Origin: Pseudobdellovibrionaceae bacterium
GTDB taxonomy: Bacteria > Bdellovibrionota > Bdellovibrionia > Bdellovibrionales > Bdellovibrionaceae
Reading direction: 5' to 3'
DNA: 50,869 nucleotides
Assembly (NCBI GenBank): GCA_013359135.1
Contig: JABWCN010000032.1
Span: 1-50,869 of the forward strand
In this document: piece after piece, positions 41,798 through 50,869 of the stretch
How the letters are laid out: each line of letters begins with the position of its first letter
Numbering within the stretch: position 1 is the first letter of the stretch
The notes under the pieces: model-generated
Told to the model about the DNA's origin: nothing
What the model saw: the letters and a program-made list of their open reading frames with translations, nothing else
Database searches by the model: none
Made by a program: the position numbers and the translations under genes

Positions 41798-44467
41798 TTA
41801 TTCTGGATTAAGGGCCCTATTTTCAAATTTAGTCACTAAATTGTCGGGGCTCTCTGGTTGAGTAGAAAGTTTTTGACATGTGCCGTAGGCTTGCTTAGTC
41901 CAACCTCTAGTATCTTTACCCAAATTCTTTTTCCAAACATTTTCTTTGTCTAAGTCCATCGAAATATTTTTATTTTGTCCTTTAGGAAACTCACTAGCGA
42001 TAGTTCTATAGTTTTTTTGATTCAGTTGCTCTTTGATTAACATGGCATTATATCTCAGTTCATCAAATTGAATTCCAGAAGTACAAAGTTCATATTGAAC
42101 TTCTTTTTTTGAAGAAATTTTTCTAATAAATTGAACTCCAAAAGAACTCCATTCCCCATAGTTTTTCCCAAGCTCCTGCTTTATTCCTGGAATAAAGCGA
42201 AGGCTTATAATTTTTTGTTCTTCTCCCAGATTAAGTTCATAGTCAAAATCATCAAGCTTAACTTTAAGATTATTTTTTTTGTCTTTATGAATTTTGAACT
42301 TTTTAAATGGTTCAGAGTGTGACAAAAATTGAGTCATATTTTCATGAGCTAAGTCTTTAGGTTTATAGAAGTCCATTAAGGGAAACTTTTCACTCAGCTC
42401 AGAAATTACGAAATTTTTAACGATGTCATCACGTAATTTATTGACTGATCCTTCTTGAAAAGTAGATAAACAGTGGCTAACGGAAGGGTTTTCAAGGCAA
42501 AAGAATTCGATATAAAATGAATCATAAAAGTCAGCAATGAAATACTCCCAATCTCTTCCTTTATTGTCTTGTAAGTTTTTTATTTTTTTTATGCCAGCCG
42601 GAAAGTCTTTAACTTTGAAGTCAGATTTAGCTTTTGGTCGTAAAAATGGAAAAAACTTTAAAGAGACGATAGCACCTTCTGGACCGATGAAAATGTCCTT
42701 CATTGTTTTTTTTAGGATGATGTCTTTATTTTCATTTGATAATTGAGGGTTAAGAAAGACAATTGAAAAGTCAGGACTTGTGACAAAGTATCGTGAAATA
42801 TCCAAAGCTTCTTTAGAATCTTTTACAGAAGAGTAAACAAGATAGCTGTTCTCTGCAGAGTTTTTAATTCTTTCTTCAATTAAGAAACCTTTAGTTGCCA
42901 TGAATCCTTCATTATAAAAGTAAAGTTTCTCTTTTTTCCATTCATTAAGTGTAGCATCGTATCCATAGTAACCACTGTTGCCTATGAGGCCTAGTGTTTT
43001 TGGAACAATTGTGTTATCAGCAAGAATTTTAAAGGACTGAGATCCGTCACTTGTTGCAGATGGAATAACATAGGGAAGCTCTTCTGTTGTCTGCTGTTCC
43101 CAGGTTATTCCTGGGAGATTTTCTTTACGAATAAGGTCAGCAACCTCATATATTTTATTTTTTGCGACGGCATGAAATTTATTAAAATAGGATTCTTGAT
43201 TGTCTTTAAAATCAAAAGGTACTTCAAATTTCACAATAAAATTTTTCAAATTTTCTTGAATGTGGGGTTTGCTTTCAAGTTTTTCAATAAGAGGTAATCG
43301 AAAAACTTTTGCGAGCTGGAATTCAAGACCACCATAGCTAAGATCAGAGGTTTTGGCGTCAAATATAATTTCTTTTTTTGCTCTGTTTAGAACAAAATTT
43401 TGAAATCCATTCCTGAGATCCTTATATGAAATCCCAATATTATAGTTTTCAGCCATATTTTTTCTTGAAACCAAAGCAACAACCTCCCCTTTTTCATTTA
43501 ATAAAGGACCGCCGCTGTTACCGGGGCTTGCTGCAGCGGAGAAACGAATGTATTTTATAGAAGGATCGTTTGCATCTTCCGTTTCACCAGAGATAATACC
43601 CTCTCTAATTGCTAAACCTTCTCCTGCGACGTTGCCAATAGTGAAAACTTTTTGTCCTACTTCAATAGCTTCAGTGATGTTAAAATACGGATTGTCATTA
43701 AAGCCTTCGACTTCTAAAAATAAGTAGTCTTTAGCAATATCAAAACCAAGAATTTTTTTAGGATAGATCTCTCGATTATCGTTGGTTTTTAGAACAAAGT
43801 CGCTTTCAATAGCAAAGCCAGGAGGAGGACTTACGCAGTGATGAGCTGTGAGAATGACATTTTTTTCTACAAGAAAGCCAGTACAAAATCCTATGGATTC
43901 TTTAAAGTCAGACTCAGAAAGTTCAGCTTCTTTTTTAACTTTTTCAATGAGTTCTTTCTTTAATTTGAGTTCAAACTTAAGAATTTTGTTATCTGCAAAT
44001 CCCATTAAAGATTTTGAATCATAGGGTTTGTGGAATTGAAAATAATAGAGAATAGAAAAAGCAGTAAGGACAATACTCAAAACCGATACAAATCGCCATT
44101 GCAAAGGTTGTTTGTTTTTTATAACTGGCATGTTTGATTCAGCAGCTGTCTCTTCTGGTTTAGTAGAAATTGCCTCAGAAAAATGGGTTTTCTCATTAGC
44201 CAGGTACGTATCGAGCAGAATTTCAAAACCATTTTTAAAATTAACACTTAGATTGTCAGTAAGAGCTTGCTCAAAAGGATTAGACACGCTTTCATTTTTG
44301 AAATGCCATTTGCCTTCCTGGAAGAAAAGTATCCCCTGAAATCGAGAGACTGAATTGATTGGAATCTGAACATCACAATTTAGTCCTCGGCCGACAGTGT
44401 AGTTTTTATTTATATCTGGAGAGAGGGAGGATAGAATTTGATCTTTGTAGCGAAAGTAAATTTTCAT
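41798..44467 (-). CDS. FHA domain-TM-trypsin-like serine protease fusion with long C-terminal region
   Basis: An 889-residue protein. The N-terminal FHA domain (about 1-85, cytoplasmic) has VGRGLNCDVQIPINSVSRFQ, a good match to GR..xxD...xxxSR. A membrane helix follows (about 125-142, WRFVSVLSIVLTAFSILYYF). A periplasmic trypsin/HtrA-like domain (about 185-360) has the triad H210 (TAHHC), D247 (AKDYLFLEV) and S318 (SPGNSGGPLL). The last 520 residues match no family I recognise and have no PDZ repeats. The open frame starts six codons earlier; AAGGAGA before the ATG at 44467 fixes the start. It is convergent with pilR, separated by 28 bp without a clear terminator. Cytoplasmic phospho-Thr binding joined to periplasmic proteolysis suggests transmembrane signalling. 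Confidence 0.85.
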   Translation of the reverse strand: MKIYFRYKDQILSSLSPDINKNYTVGRGLNCDVQIPINSVSRFQGILFFQEGKWHFKNESVSNPFEQALTDNLSVNFKNGFEILLDTYLANEKTHFSEAISTKPEETAAESNMPVIKNKQPLQWRFVSVLSIVLTAFSILYYFQFHKPYDSKSLMGFADNKILKFELKLKKELIEKVKKEAELSESDFKESIGFCTGFLVEKNVILTAHHCVSPPPGFAIESDFVLKTNDNREIYPKKILGFDIAKDYLFLEVEGFNDNPYFNITEAIEVGQKVFTIGNVAGEGLAIREGIISGETEDANDPSIKYIRFSAAASPGNSGGPLLNEKGEVVALVSRKNMAENYNIGISYKDLRNGFQNFVLNRAKKEIIFDAKTSDLSYGGLEFQLAKVFRLPLIEKLESKPHIQENLKNFIVKFEVPFDFKDNQESYFNKFHAVAKNKIYEVADLIRKENLPGITWEQQTTEELPYVIPSATSDGSQSFKILADNTIVPKTLGLIGNSGYYGYDATLNEWKKEKLYFYNEGFMATKGFLIEERIKNSAENSYLVYSSVKDSKEALDISRYFVTSPDFSIVFLNPQLSNENKDIILKKTMKDIFIGPEGAIVSLKFFPFLRPKAKSDFKVKDFPAGIKKIKNLQDNKGRDWEYFIADFYDSFYIEFFCLENPSVSHCLSTFQEGSVNKLRDDIVKNFVISELSEKFPLMDFYKPKDLAHENMTQFLSHSEPFKKFKIHKDKKNNLKVKLDDFDYELNLGEEQKIISLRFIPGIKQELGKNYGEWSSFGVQFIRKISSKKEVQYELCTSGIQFDELRYNAMLIKEQLNQKNYRTIASEFPKGQNKNISMDLDKENVWKKNLGKDTRGWTKQAYGTCQKLSTQPESPDNLVTKFENRALNPE

Positions 44468-44566
44468 TGATTCTCCTTGAATCACTATCTCGACATAAAA
44501 TAACTCAGGCTTTAATGTCCTAATGCGGCAAATTGATTGATTAGCCTAAAGACTTAGACGAACTGA

Positions 44567-44593
44567 TTGACGAAATAATTATTTATTTATAAT
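44567..44593 (+). promoter_or_regulatory. Candidate promoter of efp
   Basis: TTGACG at 44567-44572 and a perfect TATAAT at 44588-44593 lie 15 bp apart, shorter than the usual 17. A GC-rich stretch (GGCGCG) follows shortly after, as often seen at growth-regulated promoters. It ends about 92 bp before the efp start. Confidence 0.4.
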
Positions 44594-44685
44594 TCGTTAT
44601 AAGGCGCGTCCTAATAAACTCATTTACCCTCTGATTTTTTAAAGACAAAGGTCAAGGGTCTAATTTTAACGAATGGATTAAGTGT

Positions 44686-45252
44686 ATGTACGAAACCTCA
44701 GACTTTAAAAAAGGCTTAAGAATTCTATTTGAAAATGAACCTTTTCAAATTGTTGATTTTCAGCATGTTAAACCAGGTAAGGGCAATCAATTTACCAGAA
44801 CCAAGATGAAAAACCTTCTCACCGGTCAAAACAGAGAGTTAACCATTAAGTCTGGTGAAAAATTTGGCATTCCAAACGTTGAGAACAAGGAAATGACCTT
44901 TTTATACAAAGATGACAATGGCTACAATTTCATGGATCAGACTTCCTATGAGCAGATTTTGATGACTCCAGATGAAATAGGGGAGACTTCAAATTATCTT
45001 CATGAAAATTTAAAAGTTGTTATTTTACTATATAACGAACGTCCAGTAGCTGTAGATGTACCGAAGGCTGTTAATTTAAAAGTCGCATTTACAGAGCCAG
45101 GGATTAAGGGAGATCGTGTAACGGGTGCTACAAAACCAGCCACTTTAGAAAGCGGTCTAGTTGTAAATGTGCCTTTACATATTAATGAAGGCGATATTCT
45201 AAGGATTGACACTGACTCAGGTAACTACGTTGAGAGAGTCAGTCAGAAATAA
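44686..45252 (+). CDS. efp: Translation elongation factor P
   Basis: EF-P binds the ribosome and relieves stalling at consecutive prolines. The 188 residues show the three beta domains in order. The KOW-like domain I carries the loop PGKGNQF with K32, the residue that is modified by lysylation or other chemistry in many bacteria. Domain II (about 66-125) has YLHENLKVVILLYNERPVAVDVP. Domain III (about 130-188) has GDRVTGATKPATLESGLVVNVPLHINEGD, highly conserved. No modification gene (epmA, earP or ymfI type) is next to it. A strong hairpin follows, so it is probably transcribed alone. Confidence 0.97.
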   Translation: MYETSDFKKGLRILFENEPFQIVDFQHVKPGKGNQFTRTKMKNLLTGQNRELTIKSGEKFGIPNVENKEMTFLYKDDNGYNFMDQTSYEQILMTPDEIGETSNYLHENLKVVILLYNERPVAVDVPKAVNLKVAFTEPGIKGDRVTGATKPATLESGLVVNVPLHINEGDILRIDTDSGNYVERVSQK

Positions 45253-45324
45253 GCGTCCTTCCTTTTGTCTAAATTACTTTAACGCACAAAATTAAGTCTC
45301 ATTAATCACAAGATAATTCGGCAA

Positions 45325-45365
45325 AATAAAAAGAGTCACTTAAACTTAAAGTGACTCTTTTTATT
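45325..45365. terminator. Strong bidirectional terminator after efp
   Basis: A perfect 17-bp inverted repeat (arms at 45325-45341 and 45349-45365, core AGAGTCACTT / AAGTGACTCT) with a 7-base loop. The arms carry an A-tract on the left and a T-tract on the right, so it would terminate transcription from either side. Confidence 0.88.
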
Positions 45366-45389
45366 CAGGTTTTTAATAGGAGTATTAGT

Positions 45390-46535
45390 TTGTCGATAAA
45401 TATTGAGGCCGAAATTTCTTCCTTACTCATTGAGAGTCATCCGGTCTCTTATATTTCTGATGTTCTTTACCACAAATATTTAGGATCTGAAGTGGTTCTT
45501 AACGAAAAAGAAACGAACTCCCTTCTTTTGTTTTTTTTAAAATCCGGTCGCAATGACCTTTTACTGAACTTTGTTATTGAAAACATTAAGAGAAAGAATT
45601 TTAGTTTTAAGTTGGCACACTTTGCGTATTCTCTTATGAAGGCATATCCAAGTTTGGAAGAAGAGCTGCTAGATATTGTCAACATGGCTTTTCAACTTAA
45701 GACCAGTAAAGAAGATGAAATCTATCAAGCTGCTTTACAAAAAAATATTGAGAAGAAGTTTTCTTTTTTTACTTCCTATAAAAAACAGGCAAAAACTTAT
45801 TTGCTAAAATTAAGAGATAAACGTAAAGACTTTTTGTTGCAAAAGTTTACCTTGTTTCAAAGTCAAAATTTAAGAGAACAGGCAAAAGTATTTTTAAAAA
45901 GATTAGAAAAAAGTTTTCCCGAAGATCTTTCAGTAAAAAAAATGTCTCGTTCGTTTTTTGAAATGGATGCAAATTCTATTTTTGAAAAGTATAAGTACAA
46001 AGAGCGGTATCATGTAAAAAAAAATATTGAAAATCCTGAAGTTGTTTCAGTAAAAGAAAGACTTGAAGAAAATATTTTTAATTATCATGTCGCTGAAAAC
46101 TGTGGTGATGAATTTGTTTATTTATGTAAAGACTTTATTGTTCTCTTTCTGTTTATTGAATCAAAAAAATCGGCTTTAGATATGAGCTATGTTTACCTTC
46201 AAAAATTAGCAGATAAAAACAAAAATTCACAGATAAGTTTAGAAAGTGACACGATTGATTTTATAAAAAATAACGATATTAATTTTATCTGGCTTTTTCT
46301 TGAAGTGTTAATTTTGAATGAAAGATATTTAGAGGTGTTTCAGTTTCTTCCAAGAGTAGAAAGATTATTTTCCGATTTTTCAGAGACTTTTTTTGCAACA
46401 ACTTATTATCGAGCGCAGTGTTTGTGGCATTTAGGTGAGAGAAATAGTGCTTTAGAGGTGTTGGAAAGTTTAATCAATTCAAGACCAAATTACAGGTCAG
46501 CGGATGTTTTGCTTGAAGAGTGGAGAAAAGCATGA
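45390..46535 (+). CDS. Helical-repeat (TPR-like) protein of unknown function, upstream of tamB
   Basis: A 381-residue soluble, Lys/Glu/Phe-rich protein made almost entirely of helices. The C-terminal 40 residues (YRAQCLWHLGERNSALEVLE then NSRPNYRSADVLLEEWR) look like one TPR unit; the rest is too diverged to call. There is no signal peptide or membrane helix. The open frame extends upstream to a GTG at 45351, but this lies inside the terminator hairpin. A TTG at 45390 with AGGAG seven bases upstream is the credible start. Its stop overlaps the tamB ATG (ATGA), so the two are translationally coupled. A cytoplasmic partner of envelope assembly is possible, but there is no direct evidence. Confidence 0.78.
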   Translation: MSINIEAEISSLLIESHPVSYISDVLYHKYLGSEVVLNEKETNSLLLFFLKSGRNDLLLNFVIENIKRKNFSFKLAHFAYSLMKAYPSLEEELLDIVNMAFQLKTSKEDEIYQAALQKNIEKKFSFFTSYKKQAKTYLLKLRDKRKDFLLQKFTLFQSQNLREQAKVFLKRLEKSFPEDLSVKKMSRSFFEMDANSIFEKYKYKERYHVKKNIENPEVVSVKERLEENIFNYHVAENCGDEFVYLCKDFIVLFLFIESKKSALDMSYVYLQKLADKNKNSQISLESDTIDFIKNNDINFIWLFLEVLILNERYLEVFQFLPRVERLFSDFSETFFATTYYRAQCLWHLGERNSALEVLESLINSRPNYRSADVLLEEWRKA

Positions 46536-49500
46536 AGAAAGTCTACTGGCTTTTGCTGGCTCCATTAAGTATTCTGGTGTTATTTTACTTCGTACTTAAA
46601 CTTGTTTTTTTTCCAATGGCTACAGAGTTTGCAAATAAGCAGCTTAGTGAGTTTACAAAAAAGTCAAGTCATGTACGAATTGCTTTTGAAAAATTTGATA
46701 TTCATTTTTTTAATCCAAGCTTGCAGATCGACAATGTTGAAATCAATTCAAATGACGAGTTAAAAAAGGATTTTTATAACATTGCTATAGAGAAAGTCAC
46801 ACTGAAAGTTGATTTTTTTCAATTGATTTTAGGAAAGCTAAATTTTAATTTGTTACTGGCTGATAACTGTCGTGTTAATGTTAAAGTTGATTATTTGAAT
46901 GAAGAAAAAAGTGATTCGAAAAAAATTCCAATTACAGAGTTACATCACTTTCTAACTCAAATTCCAATAGAAAGAGTTCGTGTTGATCATTTAAATGTGG
47001 TCTTAAATTCTGATAAAATGAAAAAAGAACTAATTATCAGAGATGGTGAAGTACGCTCTAGTTACTTAGATCGTAAATTATTGTTAAAAGTAGATTTTAA
47101 GGAAAATGAGTTAAAGCAAAATAGTGATAATAAAAGCTTAACCTTCAGTTTTTCGATTAATTCATTGTTGAATAATGAAAATTTACTGGTTAGAAATTTT
47201 GACTTTCAAAGTAAAGAAATCAGCTTGAATATAGAAGGAGAAATTAAAAAACTTGAACAAATACTAGAATCACCTTTAGGTCATCTAAAAATAAAAACAA
47301 ATTTTGATGGAGAAAAAATAACTGGTATTTTCAATGACTTTAATATTTTAAAAATTAAAAGTCATATCACTGGAAAAGTTGATTTAAACTCACACTTTGA
47401 GTTTAGTGGATTTAAAGAAATTAATGGAAATTTAGATATTAAATCAGAGCAGCTAACCTTTGATAAGTTTGAGTTTGGTTCGGCTAATATTACAGCTCAA
47501 ATTCAAAAAAATAAGTTAAGATTGTCTAATATTGATTTTAATCACCCCTCTGGACAAGTAAAGTTGAAAAATACCCAGGTAGAATTGGAGGGAGGTTTTC
47601 AGTTTGATAGTGAAGTTTTTATTAATGGGATTGATTTGCAAAAACTATTTTTATCATTAAATATGAAAAATATTCCACTGGATATGGGATTAGATGGAGA
47701 GTTTAATTGCCATGGAAAGATAATTAGTTTTGAAAACTTATGTAAAGGTTCTGTATTTGCAAAGGCTTTTGAAGTGCGTTCAGAAATGAGTAAAAAATCA
47801 TCGAAAATCGTGGCTGTTGATGAGTTTAAAGCTAATGGAGAGTTTTCTTTAGATAAGAGTAAGGTCGTTTTTTCTGCTAATATCAATATGAAAGATAGCC
47901 AAGGAACTACAGATGGAGTTGTTGATTTTGAGCAAGGTTTTGATATTAATTTTACAACGCCGAATTTTAATTTTAAAAACATTGTCACTTTAGCACAGTT
48001 AGATTTTAAAGGCGAGCTAGCTTTGAAGGGAAACACTAAGGGTGACTCAAATCGTGCTGTTTTCTCTATGAGTTTAGCTGCAAAAGATTTAGAACTAGAA
48101 AAATATCGTTTAGGTGATTTGACAACATTATTAAGTTATGAAAAAGGCATTCTTTATTTTAAAGATGTATTGGGACGTGTGAATACGAGTGGTTTTTCTG
48201 GGGCCCTAGATCTCAATCTTTATGACAATAAAATAACAGGAGCGCTTGACTTCTCTAAAGCGTCACTTTTAGATTTGACAACAATTTTTAGACAAATCAT
48301 CCCAATTCCTTTTCTAGTTGATGGGGCTGGTTCTGTAAAAATTAATTTTGGTGGTCCTTTAGATTTTTGGAAAATGAATTACAAGCTGCAGGGAGAATTT
48401 CAAAAGGCTCAAATCCATAAGGATACTTTTAATAAAGTTATTTTAAACATCAATTCAAATAATGGTATTCCTGATTTTTCAGGAACAAAACTTTTTAAAA
48501 ATAAATCAGAATTTAAAATTGATGGTATTATAAACGAAAAAAAACAATTTGAGCTGATAGGAACAGGAAAAAACTTCAAACTAGAAGAAAGTGAATTTAT
48601 AAAAGACTTTAGTAATCAAATTTTTGGTTTCTTTGATTTTACTATGAAAGTAAAAGGACCTATTGATAGTCCAAGTATGCTAACTAAAATTGATATACGC
48701 GATTCGTTAATAGGAGATAAAATTGTTGATGATTCTATTATTAATATTTTCTTAAATAAAAATTATGTTGATTTTGATAACCAATTAATGGATCAGAAAT
48801 TAAAAATAAAATTTCGTTTGCCATTAACCCCTAATCAAGCAACTTTTATTTTTGATTCTGATTTTAATGATTTTGATGTAACTTATTTATTTCCTTTGAT
48901 TGGGGCCGGAAGTATACAAAACGAATACCAAGGCTCAATATCAGGGAGGACTAACTTATCGTCATCAGATTTAAGCTTGAAAGATCTTAACGGAGATATT
49001 TTTGTTAAAAGTTTTTATTTGCAACGGGGAACTAGCTATATTAATTTACAAGAATCAAGTCAATTAATTGCTCAAGATGGAACTTTAAATTTAAGAAACT
49101 TAGTTTTAAAAGGTCCAGATAACTTGATTGAAATTTCTGGAGAAAAATTCAATTTAGACAAACTAAATCTACAAATTAATGCTAATTCGGACTTGCGATT
49201 ATTCCACTTTATTTTGCCTTTTATGGAAGAGTTGAGTGGACCTTTTGAACTTGGAGCAAAAATAACCGGAGCTATTAATAAGCCTAAAATATTAGGCCAA
49301 GCTCAAATTATTAATTCCTATGTGAAAATAAAGAATTTTGTGCATCCTTTTGAGAAAATAAATGCTTCAGTTATTTTTTCTCAATCAAAAATCTTTATTC
49401 AAAATTTAAATTCTTTTTTTGCTTCAGGTACACTTAAAGGTGAAGGGCAAATCGAACTCAATGAATATAAAAATATTCCTATTAATATTAGAATTAAAGG

Positions 49501-50488
49501 AGAAAATTTAAATTTAAATGTTCCTGAGAATATAAAGTCAACGGGAAGAGCAGAGTTAAACTTGACTGGTAAATGGTTTCCATTCTTGCTTTCTGGAACT
49601 TATTTTATCAATGGTGGAGCTTTTGAAAAAGAATTTAATGAAGATTCTTCAGCAGTCCAAAATCATCAGAGTATTTACCTGCCAAAAAATTTAAAAGAAG
49701 ATAGTTTTGAGCCTTTAATTTTTGATATTTTGTTAATAACTGAGAATAAATATCTAGTTAAAAACTCTCAAGTGGAGGGATATGCAACTGGAAATTTACA
49801 GCTCAAGGGTGCTCCAACAAAGCCTAGTATTTTGGGAAAGTTAGAGATTGAAAAAGGGACTAAGCTATTAATTAAAGATAAAGTATTTGATTTACAAACG
49901 GGGTTAGTGAATTTTACCAATTCCTCAGAAATTAATCCTGATCTATATATTACAGCTACTTCACGCGTTAGTGACTATGATATAAATCTGTTGTTACAGG
50001 GGCCAGCAAAAACGGCAACAATTAAAATGACAAGTGTCCCCCCACTGGCTGAAAATGAATTAATTTCATTGCTGGCTCTTGGGGTTACATCTCAAAAGTT
50101 AGAGCAAAATGTTCAGTCAAAGGATCAAGCAGCTCAAACTGGTTATGAAATTGGAGCGGCAGTTTTGTCACAGTCAGCTCTGACTAAAAATATTAAAAAT
50201 AGATTAGGTTTAGACATCCAGTTTGTTAATCAGTTTGATTCAACTAAAAATATAAGTGTTCTTAAGGCCACTGTGACAAAGAAAATTACCAACAAAATTC
50301 AAGCTACAGCGACTAGATCTTTGGGTGCTGATGTGAACTCAGAAGTTAAATTGCAGTACTTTTTTAATAATAATTTTTCTGCTATTGGAAACTGGGAAGG
50401 TAAAGAAGTAGAGAGCGTTAAAACTAATGAGCGAGAAAGCCAAAGTGTCTTTGGGCTAGACTTAGAGTTTAAGAGAGAGTTTAGATGA
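46532..50488 (+). CDS. tamB: TamB/AsmA-like translocation and assembly module protein
   Basis: A 1318-residue periplasm-spanning protein of the AsmA-like/TamB group. TamB is thought to bridge inner and outer membranes and to move phospholipids or help barrel assembly. An N-terminal membrane anchor (about 4-28, YWLLLAPLSILVLFYFVLKL) is followed by more than 1000 residues of beta-rich repeats with the AsmA/DUF748-type start. The last 300 residues carry the TamB domain (DUF490), with TGRAELNLTGKWFPFLLSGT, TKPSILGKLEIEKGTKLLI and an ending PPLAENELISLLALGVTSQ. The ATG at 46532 overlaps the upstream stop and has GGAG before it. The next gene overlaps by four bases (ATGA) and encodes a POTRA-barrel partner. 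Confidence 0.9.
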   Translation: MKKVYWLLLAPLSILVLFYFVLKLVFFPMATEFANKQLSEFTKKSSHVRIAFEKFDIHFFNPSLQIDNVEINSNDELKKDFYNIAIEKVTLKVDFFQLILGKLNFNLLLADNCRVNVKVDYLNEEKSDSKKIPITELHHFLTQIPIERVRVDHLNVVLNSDKMKKELIIRDGEVRSSYLDRKLLLKVDFKENELKQNSDNKSLTFSFSINSLLNNENLLVRNFDFQSKEISLNIEGEIKKLEQILESPLGHLKIKTNFDGEKITGIFNDFNILKIKSHITGKVDLNSHFEFSGFKEINGNLDIKSEQLTFDKFEFGSANITAQIQKNKLRLSNIDFNHPSGQVKLKNTQVELEGGFQFDSEVFINGIDLQKLFLSLNMKNIPLDMGLDGEFNCHGKIISFENLCKGSVFAKAFEVRSEMSKKSSKIVAVDEFKANGEFSLDKSKVVFSANINMKDSQGTTDGVVDFEQGFDINFTTPNFNFKNIVTLAQLDFKGELALKGNTKGDSNRAVFSMSLAAKDLELEKYRLGDLTTLLSYEKGILYFKDVLGRVNTSGFSGALDLNLYDNKITGALDFSKASLLDLTTIFRQIIPIPFLVDGAGSVKINFGGPLDFWKMNYKLQGEFQKAQIHKDTFNKVILNINSNNGIPDFSGTKLFKNKSEFKIDGIINEKKQFELIGTGKNFKLEESEFIKDFSNQIFGFFDFTMKVKGPIDSPSMLTKIDIRDSLIGDKIVDDSIINIFLNKNYVDFDNQLMDQKLKIKFRLPLTPNQATFIFDSDFNDFDVTYLFPLIGAGSIQNEYQGSISGRTNLSSSDLSLKDLNGDIFVKSFYLQRGTSYINLQESSQLIAQDGTLNLRNLVLKGPDNLIEISGEKFNLDKLNLQINANSDLRLFHFILPFMEELSGPFELGAKITGAINKPKILGQAQIINSYVKIKNFVHPFEKINASVIFSQSKIFIQNLNSFFASGTLKGEGQIELNEYKNIPINIRIKGENLNLNVPENIKSTGRAELNLTGKWFPFLLSGTYFINGGAFEKEFNEDSSAVQNHQSIYLPKNLKEDSFEPLIFDILLITENKYLVKNSQVEGYATGNLQLKGAPTKPSILGKLEIEKGTKLLIKDKVFDLQTGLVNFTNSSEINPDLYITATSRVSDYDINLLLQGPAKTATIKMTSVPPLAENELISLLALGVTSQKLEQNVQSKDQAAQTGYEIGAAVLSQSALTKNIKNRLGLDIQFVNQFDSTKNISVLKATVTKKITNKIQATATRSLGADVNSEVKLQYFFNNNFSAIGNWEGKEVESVKTNERESQSVFGLDLEFKREFR

Positions 50489-50869
50489 TTAAAAAGATTT
50501 TATACTTGCTCACTATTTGTATCAGTTTAAATGCAAGTCAAAAAATGACTGATTTTGAGCATATAGAATTTGTTAATGTTTCTCCAGAAATTGTGAGTGA
50601 TGTTAAAAGTAAGTTTTCGTCTTTAAAAAGTGATTCTTTTTATGCCCAATTGGATGAAATTATTAGATATATTCATTCTAAGATTAACTATGACATCGTC
50701 AGTGTAAGTAAAAATGTAGATAAATTTCAAATCACTATTGTTACTTCTACGCGAATTTCAGAGATTGATATTACTGGTAACTCTGCTATTTCAACCGCCG
50801 AGTTGAAAATAATTGCAAGTCTTAATGAGAATGATGTGTTGGATACAAATACCGTATTAGATGCTGCTG
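50485..50869 (+). CDS. TamA/BamA-like POTRA protein, cut by the window end
   Basis: The first 128 codons of a gene that starts at ATG overlapping the tamB stop. It opens with a signal peptide (MIKKILYLLTICISLNAS) and then what look like POTRA repeats. The clearest is RISEIDITGNSAISTAELKI with IASLNENDVLDTNTVL, close to the POTRA consensus (I..I.I.GN..i....l......g). The barrel and most POTRA units lie outside the window. Coupling to tamB strongly suggests TamA; BamA cannot be excluded from this fragment. Confidence 0.8.
   Translation, partial: MIKKILYLLTICISLNASQKMTDFEHIEFVNVSPEIVSDVKSKFSSLKSDSFYAQLDEIIRYIHSKINYDIVSVSKNVDKFQITIVTSTRISEIDITGNSAISTAELKIIASLNENDVLDTNTVLDAA

Noticed and set aside
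47599-48036. 145-codon open frame on the - strand inside tamB
   Set aside because: Fully antisense to a clear TamB coding region, low-complexity Ser/Lys/Phe content, no SD and no recognisable domain.
1-50869. CRISPR arrays, insertion sequences, phage genes, tRNA or rRNA
   Set aside because: I saw no regularly spaced repeats, transposase or integrase motifs, terminal inverted repeats, or tRNA/rRNA signatures. A covariance-model search would be needed to exclude small RNAs.

Overview
The window is AT-rich bacterial chromosome, densely packed with genes on both strands. I see no insertion sequence, phage gene, CRISPR array, rRNA or tRNA. The gene set points to a predatory or predator-related member of Bdellovibrionota, or a deltaproteobacterial relative. 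The evidence is a Myxococcus-type Glt/Agl gliding-machinery locus, a pilB-(pilT-like)-pilC-pilS-pilR cluster, several chemoreceptors and NtrC-type regulators, and many FHA, GYF, PilZ and TPR proteins. The low G+C would suit a Bacteriovorax/Halobacteriovorax-like lineage better than the B. bacteriovorus type strain. This placement is inferred from gene content, not from a phylogeny.

Layout. (1) 1-7.2 kb, + strand: a zincin-type metallopeptidase cut by the window edge, then a run of parA-like ATPase, charged protein of unknown function, bolA, uvrB and uvrC. (2) 7.3-14.6 kb, + strand: a sCache chemoreceptor, a Uup-like ABC-F ATPase, a PAS histidine kinase, a chemoreceptor with a C-terminal zinc-binding (CZB) domain, and a secreted alpha/beta hydrolase. 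(3) 14.7-27.4 kb, - strand: one long apparent operon. In transcription order it holds a von Willebrand A lipoprotein, a GYF-PilZ protein, a TolQ/ExbB/MotA-type channel, two ExbD/TolR-type proteins, a giant TPR protein, a small exported protein, an FHA-TM-TonB-like protein (GltG type), an outer-membrane barrel, a second TPR/coiled-coil protein and a coiled-coil protein. Together these look like a proton-driven trans-envelope machine of the Glt/Agl type. (4) 27.7-33.2 kb: an OmpA-family lipoprotein, a YiiX/NlpC-P60-like hydrolase, and a CHASE2 kinase/NtrC regulator pair. (5) 33.3-41.8 kb, + strand: ribF, an unknown protein, and a type IV pilus block with pilB, a decayed pilT-like gene, pilC, pilS and pilR. 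(6) 41.8-44.5 kb, - strand: an FHA-TM-trypsin fusion. (7) 44.7-50.9 kb, + strand: efp, ending at a strong terminator, then a helical-repeat protein, tamB, and the start of a tamA/bamA-like gene that runs off the window.

The points most worth a second look are in regions 3 and 5. In the stator genes, one of the two ExbD-like proteins has Ala where the proton-carrying Asp should be, while its partner keeps the Asp, so the motor may be asymmetric. In the pilus operon, the PilT-like ATPase between pilB and pilC has lost its P-loop lysine and its His/Arg motifs while keeping the overall PilT fold signature. It is therefore probably a pseudo-ATPase. The GYF-PilZ protein and the FHA-protease fusion are also unusual architectures.
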